A stretch of DNA of 10,364 nt from Desulfobacteraceae bacterium UBA5852 (lineage in GTDB: Bacteria > Desulfobacterota > Desulfobacteria > Desulfobacterales > UBA5852), in contig DJGG01000076.1 in assembly GCA_002432195.1 (NCBI GenBank), positions 7,932-18,295 of the forward strand. Reading direction: 5' to 3'. This document shows positions 1 to 4,864 of this stretch, piece by piece. The number at the start of each line of letters is the position of its first letter. Within the stretch, counting starts at the first letter, position 1. The notes below the pieces were generated by a model that was not told the DNA's origin, did no database searches, and saw only the letters and a list, made by a program, of their open reading frames with translations. The position numbers were made by a program, and so were the translations under genes.

Positions 1-538
1 CGCCGGTGAGCAGGCGCCAGCCGGCTCCCAGCCGGCTGTCCCGCGCTTCAAGGTAAGCCCAGTCCACCCTTTCCGCCAGGGCGGAGCGCATATCCAAGAG
101 GACCAGGGCGGTCAGCTCGGCGGCCGCCCCGGTCACAGCGGCGCAATGCTGGAAGTGCGCCTTGGAGCCGGGCTCCAGGCCCCGGGTGAGGACCCGGCAG
201 CAGGTGCTGTGGTAGCGCTCGCGAAAGGCATCGTGGAGGCGCCCCGCGGCCCGCCGGACCCCGTCGGCGCGCATCAGGGGGCCGGGGCGCGCCTGTCCCA
301 GAAACAGCCCCAGGGCCAGGCTGCCGCCGCTCAAGGCCCCACAGAGACACCCGCGACCACCCAGGCCCTCGGGAAAGCCGGACGCCAGGCGCAGGGCCAG
401 GGATTCCTCCAGGCCGCCCCCCAATCCCCGGTTGAGGGTGCCGAACACCGCCTCGGCGCACCGCAGGCGGTGAGCCAGAAACAGGTTTTCCGCCCGTTGG
501 CGCACCGCCGCGGCCAGATGTCCGCTATCCGCATCCAA
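1..538 (-). CDS. C-GCAxxG-C-C family protein (DVU_1555-like), 3' end off the window
   Basis: A cysteine-rich, redox or metal-binding type protein of unknown biochemical role. The frame is open from a TGA at 542-544 to the left edge, giving 179 residues. It has no ATG. I chose TTG at 536-538, preceded by GAAAGGA about 10 bases upstream; a GTG at codon 12 has no visible ribosome site. The family pattern is clear: RCAEAV with Cys27, then GFPEGLGGRGCLCGALSGG with Cys64 and Cys66, then HSTCCRVL with Cys113 and Cys114, and a last Cys132. The spacing fits the C-GCAxxG-C-C family, and the STCCRVL block recalls the subgroup annotated as DVU_1555 in sulfate reducers. It is the last visible gene of a leftward operon, 80 bases after the rhodanese. 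The family cysteines probably bind a cofactor or do thiol chemistry, but the substrate is unknown. The family call is solid; the subgroup and start are less certain. Confidence 0.82.
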   Translation of the reverse strand, partial: MDADSGHLAAAVRQRAENLFLAHRLRCAEAVFGTLNRGLGGGLEESLALRLASGFPEGLGGRGCLCGALSGGSLALGLFLGQARPGPLMRADGVRRAAGRLHDAFRERYHSTCCRVLTRGLEPGSKAHFQHCAAVTGAAAELTALVLLDMRSALAERVDWAYLEARDSRLGAGWRLLTG

Positions 539-613
539 ATGTCAACCGTCCTTTCCGCCCCAGACGCGGCTGCGTCGGCGGGACATTTCGGCCTGAGGCG
601 CAGTTTGTCCACC

Positions 614-630
614 GCCGGCTATTCGCCGGC
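614..630 (-). other. hairpin across the rhodanese stop codon
   Basis: A perfect 6-bp inverted repeat GCCGGC - 5-base loop - GCCGGC. The TAG stop of the rhodanese gene (619-621) overlaps the loop and one arm. There is no T-run after it on the minus strand, so it is not an ordinary intrinsic terminator. It could slow mRNA decay or tune read-through into the C-GCAxxG-C-C gene. Being short and in GC-rich DNA, it may also be chance. Confidence 0.3.
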
Positions 631-1149
631 TGCCACCGGATAGCCGGCGCCTTTCCAGGCATAGATCCCCCCACTGAAACGAAAGACGTTGGTGTACCCC
701 AGCCGGAGAGCCCAGAGGGCGCCGTTGTGGCTGCGGGTGCACTTGACGAAGCCGCAATAGACCACCACCGGTTTGGCCTTGTCGGCCCCCAGGAGGCGTG
801 CCAGGTCTTCAGGACCCCGGCCGCCGGTCTCCTTGGCGTCCCAGGCGTCCATGTCGGGGATGGGGAAGAGGAACTGCTTGGCTCCGGGTATGTGCATCTT
901 CTTGAAGCTGTCCTCCAGGGGCATGGTGTCCACGATAATCATGTCCTTGCCGGCGTCCATCCACTGCTTCAGCTCTTCGGCGGTCACCACCCCGTAGCCG
1001 CCCCGCTGGACCTCGCGCACCAGCTTGACGGCCGCCCGCTCGGTCTCCACCTCGGCCTCGAACTTGTCCTTGGCCTGGGCGCTGCCCGCCAGGGCCAGCA
1101 CCATCAAGGCCGCCAGGGCCCCTCCGATCCTGCGACACTCAGCCTTCAT
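619..1149 (-). CDS. exported single-domain rhodanese
   Basis: A 176-aa sulfurtransferase-fold protein predicted to act outside the cytoplasm. Residues 1-26 form a signal peptide: a basic start, a hydrophobic core around 10-20, and an AGSAQA cleavage-type end. The rhodanese domain covers about 52-172. It shows the IIVDTMPLEDSFKKMHIPGA segment (70-89), the active-site loop beginning VVVYCGFVKC with the catalytic-position Cys132 and a second Cys137, and the C-terminal FSGGIYAWKGAGYP motif. The ATG at 1147-1149 was chosen over longer in-frame options because it gives the signal peptide and has AGAGGA 7 bases upstream. It overlaps the MauE/DoxX gene by 11 bases, implying co-translation. Rhodaneses bind sulfane sulfur as a cysteine persulfide. 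The CX4C loop is longer in cysteines than a minimal rhodanese and could allow disulfide chemistry. The donor and acceptor are unknown. Confidence 0.9.
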   Translation of the reverse strand: MKAECRRIGGALAALMVLALAGSAQAKDKFEAEVETERAAVKLVREVQRGGYGVVTAEELKQWMDAGKDMIIVDTMPLEDSFKKMHIPGAKQFLFPIPDMDAWDAKETGGRGPEDLARLLGADKAKPVVVYCGFVKCTRSHNGALWALRLGYTNVFRFSGGIYAWKGAGYPVAAGE

Positions 1150-1681
1150 CCGCACGTCCTCTCTCGCGGCCGAACCCGCTCCAGCAGCGCGCCGCGGCAA
1201 TGGGCCGGATGCCCCACCAGAGCCTTCCGGCGTAAAGCGCCAGCACTCCGGCCCCCATAAGCGCATCCCGGTAGAGGGCCGGCCGGATGCCGGCATAGGC
1301 GCGGCCTTCGGGATCCAGCGGCCCGAAGCAGCCGCAGTCGATATCCAACCCCATGCCCACGGCGTACCCCAGCACTCCCATGAAGAGCCCCAGGAGTGCC
1401 GCGAGCACCCCCAGACTGCCCCGCAGGTTGGCGACCAGGGCCGCGCCGGCCGCCGCTTCCACCAGCGGGAGGAGGACGGCCACGGCCGGCAGAGCCTCCT
1501 CGGGGAGCAGACCGAAAGCCTCCATGACCACGGCGAAGTCCCGAGGGTGCCTCAACTTGAGGGCGCCGGCCACCACGAACAACCCTCCGAGGGACCAGCG
1601 CAGCAACCGGTCGATCCAGCGCCCGATGGCTCCGGGCCGCCGGCGGTCTGGCCGGTCGTCCGCCCGGGGTTGCACGTTCAT
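1139..1681 (-). CDS. MauE/DoxX-like redox-associated membrane protein
   Basis: A 180-aa inner-membrane protein with four likely membrane segments at about 26-42, 64-84, 90-109 and 138-156. The family signature is visible: GALKLRHPRDF after the first segment, GLLP at 57-60, and DIDCGCFGPLDPEG after the third, which carries the paired Cys116 and Cys118. MauE/DoxX relatives are tied to disulfide or thiol redox in the envelope; MauE itself helps mature methylamine dehydrogenase. No methylamine dehydrogenase genes are present here, so the partner is more likely the overlapping exported rhodanese. The start has GAGGCGGA 9 bases upstream. It is the first gene of the leftward operon, and any promoter for it must lie in 1682-1850. 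A role in supplying or recycling thiol oxidation state for the rhodanese is inference. Confidence 0.85.
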   Translation of the reverse strand: MNVQPRADDRPDRRRPGAIGRWIDRLLRWSLGGLFVVAGALKLRHPRDFAVVMEAFGLLPEEALPAVAVLLPLVEAAAGAALVANLRGSLGVLAALLGLFMGVLGYAVGMGLDIDCGCFGPLDPEGRAYAGIRPALYRDALMGAGVLALYAGRLWWGIRPIAAARCWSGFGRERGRADEG

Positions 1682-1765
1682 GATCGGGGTTCCGCCTCTT
1701 CCGGGAGGGATGACCGGGGCCTGTCACCCCGCGACCGCGCCGGGCCCACCCGGGGGGCGCCGGTG

Positions 1766-1795
1766 CCTGGTCCGCAGTGGTACTCCAGGACCAGG
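1766..1795 (-). repeat. 8-bp inverted repeat upstream of the MauE/DoxX-like gene
   Basis: CCTGGTCC (1766-1773) and GGACCAGG (1788-1795) form a perfect 8-bp stem with a 14-base loop. It starts about 85 bases upstream of the MauE/DoxX start. It could be an operator or an mRNA leader stem of the leftward operon. The sequence shows the symmetry; the function is not evident. Confidence 0.45.
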
Positions 1796-1853
1796 GGCCG
1801 AATCCAATTGTTTGTAATGATGATTCCCAAGCGATCCCATAGAACGGACCTAT

Positions 1854-1897
1854 GCGCCGGGCGGCGGAGGTTCCCGCCAACGTCCGCCGCCCGGCGC
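1854..1897. repeat. perfect 15-bp inverted repeat upstream of the HTH gene promoter
   Basis: GCGCCGGGCGGCGGA (1854-1868) is matched exactly by TCCGCCGCCCGGCGC (1883-1897), with a 14-base loop. No T-run follows on either strand, and no upstream same-strand gene ends here, so a terminator makes little sense. It ends 5 bases before the -35 box of the rightward promoter. It may therefore be an operator, perhaps for the adjacent tandem-HTH protein, or a structural insulator between the divergent promoters. Confidence 0.55.
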
Positions 1898-1902
1898 GGA
1901 CG

Positions 1903-1931
1903 TTTACGAACGCCCTCGCTTTTAGTATGAT
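1903..1931 (+). promoter_or_regulatory. sigma70-like promoter for HTH-pepT
   Basis: TTTACG (1903-1908, 4 of 6 to TTGACA), a 17-base spacer, and TATGAT (1926-1931, 5 of 6 to TATAAT). A start near 1938 would leave a leader of about 86 bases before the HTH gene. The spacing and the -10 box are good, and AT-rich matches are rare in this DNA. The perfect inverted repeat at 1854-1897 abuts it upstream. Confidence 0.55.
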
Positions 1932-2023
1932 CCTCCCCGATGGACGATCGGATTCCGCCGGGTGGACGCCACGGCGCGGCCACCCGGGGATCAGCCGGCA
2001 GTCAACGTGAAAGGACGGTCCTC

Positions 2024-2422
2024 ATGGGAAAATCGGACAACTGGTTGACCAGCGGCGAATTCGCCGCCCGCAGCGGGATGACTCCCGCCGCGGTCACACG
2101 GATGCTGCGGGAAGGCCGCTTGCGGGGATCCAAACAATCCGGCAAGTGGTTGATCCCGGAAAGCGAGATCCCGGCGGCGTGCCCGCCGCCCACCGCGCCG
2201 TCGGCCGGGTCGACGCCCGCCCCCCGGGCCGATGCCGGGCCGCCGTCCACCGGCCGGACCTTAAGCGTCGCCGAATTCAGCGCCATGACCTATCTCACCG
2301 AAACCGGCGTGCGCCAGTGGCTCAAATGCGGCCGTCTCATCGGCCGCCTGGGGGAGGATGGCCAGTGGCAGGTGGAAGCCACCAGCCTGGCGCTCCCCGA
2401 CGTCCAGCGGCTGCTCCGGTGA
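2024..2422 (+). CDS. tandem helix-turn-helix (MerR/excisionase-type) DNA-binding protein
   Basis: A 132-aa protein with two copies of an HTH_17/excisionase-like domain joined by a Pro/Ala-rich linker (about 50-77). Copy 1 covers residues 7-48, with the LTSGEFAARSGMTPAAVTRML helices and the GRLRGSKQSGKWLIPESEI wing. Copy 2 covers 79-131, with LSVAEFSAMTYLTETGVRQWL, then GRLIGRLGEDGQWQVEATSL. It has no effector or catalytic domain. The ATG at 2024 has GAAAGGA 9 bases upstream; an in-frame ATG at 1940 would add residues with no domain signal. The stop overlaps the GTG of the peptidase gene by 4 bases (GTGA), so the two proteins are probably translated together. Likely a transcriptional regulator, possibly of its own operon via the adjacent 15-bp inverted repeat; the target is inferred, not shown. 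Confidence 0.82.
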   Translation: MGKSDNWLTSGEFAARSGMTPAAVTRMLREGRLRGSKQSGKWLIPESEIPAACPPPTAPSAGSTPAPRADAGPPSTGRTLSVAEFSAMTYLTETGVRQWLKCGRLIGRLGEDGQWQVEATSLALPDVQRLLR

Positions 2423-3747
2423 CGGCGCCCCCCTCGCCCCCGCCGGCGCCGGCCCCCCGGACGAGCCACGCCGCCCTGCCGCCCGACGCGCGGGACTTTC
2501 TCCTGGCCGAGGCCCGCCGCCGGTTCCTGGACTATGTGACCGTCGACACCACCGCGGACCCGGATTCCGGCCGGCACCCCTCCAGCCCGGGGCAATTGAC
2601 CCTGGGGCGGCGCCTCCAAGCCGAATTGGAAGCCCTGGGCCTGGCCGCGGTGGAACTGGATGCCCACGGCTATGTATACGCCACCCTGCCGGCGAGCCCC
2701 GGGGTGGAAGCTCCGGCGCTGACCTTCTGCGCCCACCTGGACACCTCTCCCGCCGTTTCCGGGGCCGGGGTGCGGCCCGTGTGCCACGCGGACTATGACG
2801 GGGGCCCCATCGGCTTCCCCGACGATCCCGACCTGCGGCTGACCCCCGAGGACTCCCCGGAGCTGCGCCGCTTCATCGGGCAGACCATCATCACCGCCGC
2901 CGGAGGCACCCTTCTGGGGGCCGACGACAAGGCCGGCATCGCAGGCATCATGGCCGCCCTGGCCGCCTTCCGCCGATTCGGCGACTGGCGCCATCCGGAG
3001 CTGCGCATCGTTTTCACCCCCGACGAGGAAATCGGCCAGGGCACCGACCACATCCGCATGGACCGCCTGGGAAGCATCGGCTACACCATCGACGGGGGGC
3101 TGATCGGAGAATTGGAGGCGGAGTGCTTCGACGCCGGGGAGGTCACCCTGGTCTTCCACGGCCACAACGTCCACCCGGGATACGCCAAGGGCCGCATGGT
3201 CAACGCCGTCGCGGCCGCGGCCCGCTTCGTGGCCTGCCTGCCGGAGGCCGAATCCCCGGAGCACACGGCCGGGCGGGAGGGTTTCATCCACGTCACCGAT
3301 CTGCGGGGCAACGAAAGCGAAGCCACCCTCAAGATGATCCTGCGGGATTTCGATCCCGCGGCCAACGCCGCGCGCCTGGAGTTGATCCGGAGCCTCCAGG
3401 CCGTCTTCGAGCGGCGCTGCCGGGGCCTGCGCATCGAGGGGCACCACCGGGCCCAGTACCGGAACATGCGGCCAATCCTGGAGCGCCACCCCCAGGTCAC
3501 CCGGCTGGCGGCCGAAGCCATCCGCCGGGCGGGGATCGAGCCGCTTTTCAAGGCCATCCGCGGCGGCACCGACGGGGCGCGCCTGTCTTTCATGGGCCTG
3601 CCCACCCCCAACGTCTTCGCCGGCGGCCTGCTGTTTCATTCCCTCAAGGAATGGATCCCGGAGGCCGCCCTGGGGAAGAGCGCCGAAGTGATCCTGCACC
3701 TCTGCCGCCTCTGGGCGGAAGGGGAGGCGCCCGCAACGGCGTCCTGA
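2419..3747 (+). CDS. pepT: peptidase T-like M20 metallopeptidase (tripeptidase)
   Basis: A 442-aa cytoplasmic di-zinc peptidase. PepT-type enzymes remove the N-terminal residue from tripeptides. The M20 metal ligands all look present: CAHLDT with His106 and Asp108, LLGADDKAG with bridging Asp170, TPDEEIGQGTD with catalytic Glu203 and metal-binding Glu204, TIDGG with Asp225, and GLLFHSLKEWIP with His407. The dimerisation segment includes VTLVFHGHNVHPGYAKGRMVNA (about 242-263), and the substrate-side RGGTDGARLSFMGLPTPN block lies at 381-398. The start is the GTG at 2419 overlapping the HTH stop; no ATG lies before the conserved region and no ribosome site is evident, fitting coupled translation. 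The protein is longer than E. coli PepT (about 408 residues), mainly from a Pro/Ala-rich N-terminus (1-20). Family call strong; exact substrate preference inferred. Confidence 0.9.
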   Translation: MTAPPSPPPAPAPRTSHAALPPDARDFLLAEARRRFLDYVTVDTTADPDSGRHPSSPGQLTLGRRLQAELEALGLAAVELDAHGYVYATLPASPGVEAPALTFCAHLDTSPAVSGAGVRPVCHADYDGGPIGFPDDPDLRLTPEDSPELRRFIGQTIITAAGGTLLGADDKAGIAGIMAALAAFRRFGDWRHPELRIVFTPDEEIGQGTDHIRMDRLGSIGYTIDGGLIGELEAECFDAGEVTLVFHGHNVHPGYAKGRMVNAVAAAARFVACLPEAESPEHTAGREGFIHVTDLRGNESEATLKMILRDFDPAANAARLELIRSLQAVFERRCRGLRIEGHHRAQYRNMRPILERHPQVTRLAAEAIRRAGIEPLFKAIRGGTDGARLSFMGLPTPNVFAGGLLFHSLKEWIPEAALGKSAEVILHLCRLWAEGEAPATAS

Positions 3748-3753
3748 GCGTCG

Positions 3754-3773
3754 GGGGGCTTGGCGCCACCCCC
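3754..3773 (+). other. GC hairpin just after pepT
   Basis: GGGGG (3754-3758) pairs with CCCCC (3769-3773) around an inner palindrome TGGCGCCA (3761-3768). It begins 7 bases after the pepT stop. No T-run follows, so it is a weak terminator candidate on its own but may protect the 3' end or pause polymerase. Confidence 0.35.
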
Positions 3774-3804
3774 GGCCAGGAACTGTGCGGCGCCCGCTGC
3801 GCCG

Positions 3805-3866
3805 GGCGGCCGGCCGGTAAGGCGCGCACCGGGGCCGCCGGGGCCGCGGCACCCGACGGCCTTTTT
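3805..3866 (+). terminator. possible terminator downstream of pepT
   Basis: A strong stem GGCGGCC-gg-CCGGT / ACCGG-GGCCGCC (3805-3818 with 3828-3839, a 2-base bulge and a 9-base loop) is followed by a smaller stem GGCCG/CGGCC (3842-3846 with 3857-3861). The smaller stem leads straight into TTTTT (3862-3866). The T-run is the only such run in the gap and it overlaps the -35 box of the next promoter. The terminator would separate pepT from the envelope operon. The short final stem keeps confidence moderate. Confidence 0.4.
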
Positions 3867-3895
3867 GACAAACCGACGGAAATCACGCATATCGT
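3865..3895 (+). promoter_or_regulatory. candidate promoter of the envelope operon
   Basis: A perfect TTGACA (3865-3870) lies 80 bases before the 304-aa gene. The -10 box is poor: TATCGT (3890-3895) at a 19-base spacing, or CATATC (3888-3893) at 17. The exact -35 box, the local AT enrichment and the start of a new gene cluster support it. Confidence 0.4.
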
Positions 3896-3917
3896 ATCCC
3901 ACTTGAACAGGGACCCC

Positions 3918-3959
3918 ATGCTCACAGCCACGCAATCGACCGATCCCCCATGCTGTTGA
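3918..3959 (+). CDS. possible 13-codon leader ORF
   Basis: ATG at 3918 with AGGGA about 5 bases upstream begins a 13-codon frame, MLTATQSTDPPCC, ending in TGA at 3957-3959. It overlaps the first ATG of the 304-aa gene (3950) by 10 bases. The larger gene itself has no ribosome site before its ATG. Translation of this micro-ORF could therefore deliver ribosomes to it. This is an inference from position only; the ORF is short enough to be chance. Confidence 0.25.
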   Translation: MLTATQSTDPPCC

Positions 3960-4864
3960 ATCCCACCCGTGACGAACCGCATCGCGGCCCGGCCGGAGGA
4001 CTGCTCCGGGGCTTCATCCTGGCGCTGATGGTCTGCCTGGCCCTGGTGTCGGAATTGCGCTTCGACTGGCTGGAGCGGGCCATGGGCCGCTACCTGGTGA
4101 CCACCAATCCCCGGCGCCCCGAATCGGGCGCCATTTGGGAGAAGGGCCGCAGCGCCCGCCAGGCCCGCCAGGACATCGACAAAATCGTGGCCGACCGCAT
4201 GACCTCCCGGAGGGAGGCCGAGGAAGCCCCCTCCTTCACGGCTATCGCCAATACCCTGGCCACGGGGGAAAGCGTCATCCTGCCCTCCGAGCGCTTCCTG
4301 GGGCTCTACCGGGCGCTGCCCCTGGATCTGGCCGCCGAGATGCTCTCCCCCTACGCGCTGATCCATCTCCTCAGCGAGAACCGCTGGGAGCGCACCTACT
4401 TCGAACGCACCGCCAGCGGACTGCGCATCTACCTGCTGGCCGCCGACAACCGGGTGCTGCAGGAACTGTCCCTGGGCAGCGACGCCCTGGGGCGCCTGGA
4501 GCGCGGCGAAAGCGCCGCCAGCGGCAGCCTGCGCCTGGAGTCCCTGGCCCGCCGCATCTACCCGGCCGAGCTCTTTTTCGCCGCCCTGAGCCGCCTGCCG
4601 GAGGATGTGCAGCGCAGCGTCATCGCCTGGCCCGAACGCCTCCTGGAGATCTCCGGTCGCATCAGCCGGGTGGGCGTGGCCGATGAGGTGACCGACGGCT
4701 ACGTGACCATCGCCGTTGAAATCCAGGACCGCGGGCAGGGGCAGGTGATCGCCCTCCAGGGGCGGGACTGGGCCGTGTGGCGCCTGACCACCGAACTGTC
4801 CCCCGCCGCCGAGACCGCCCCCGCCCTTCCGGAAGCCGGAGATCCCCATGCCGCGAGGAATTAG
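3950..4864 (+). CDS. membrane-anchored protein of unknown function, PBP1A neighbour
   Basis: I do not recognise this 304-aa protein. A single hydrophobic segment at about 20-34, after an Arg/His-containing N-terminus, suggests a signal anchor with the rest in the periplasm. It has no lipobox in signal-peptide position, though Cys29 lies inside the hydrophobic stretch. The body has no Cys-rich, GTPase or hydrolase motif I can name. Residues 90-240 look mainly helical, with Arg/Glu-rich segments, and 240-282 has the strand-like VTDGYVTIAVEIQDRGQGQVIAL and WAVWRLTTEL; a Pro/Ala-rich tail ends it. It overlaps the PBP1A gene by 17 bases and is followed in the same operon by a SPOR protein. A role as a partner or regulator of the synthase, comparable in position but not in sequence to Lpo-type activators, is speculation. 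The ATG at 3950 is the first in frame; no Shine-Dalgarno is seen. Confidence 0.8.
   Translation: MLLNPTRDEPHRGPAGGLLRGFILALMVCLALVSELRFDWLERAMGRYLVTTNPRRPESGAIWEKGRSARQARQDIDKIVADRMTSRREAEEAPSFTAIANTLATGESVILPSERFLGLYRALPLDLAAEMLSPYALIHLLSENRWERTYFERTASGLRIYLLAADNRVLQELSLGSDALGRLERGESAASGSLRLESLARRIYPAELFFAALSRLPEDVQRSVIAWPERLLEISGRISRVGVADEVTDGYVTIAVEIQDRGQGQVIALQGRDWAVWRLTTELSPAAETAPALPEAGDPHAARN

Larger units (their letters stand above)
1682..2023. other. divergent intergenic region
   Basis: This is 342 bases between the start of the leftward redox operon and the rightward HTH-pepT operon. It holds an AT-rich island at about 1801-1845, which stands out from the surrounding GC-rich DNA, and two inverted repeats and a rightward promoter listed separately. 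For the leftward operon I found no convincing -35/-10 pair. The best, TTCTAT-17-ATCATT on the minus strand near 1812-1844, is weak. A 101-codon minus-strand frame spans most of it but looks like chance. Confidence 0.6.

Noticed and set aside
1678..1983. 101-codon minus-strand frame whose stop overlaps the MauE/DoxX ATG
   Set aside because: The overlap is suggestive but the product has no domain, is Arg/Pro-rich, and covers the AT-rich and inverted-repeat control region. A promoter region is the simpler reading.
2290..3852. Minus-strand frame of 520 codons antisense to pepT
   Set aside because: The plus strand carries the complete M20 motifs. The antisense product is Gly/Arg/Pro-rich with no motif.
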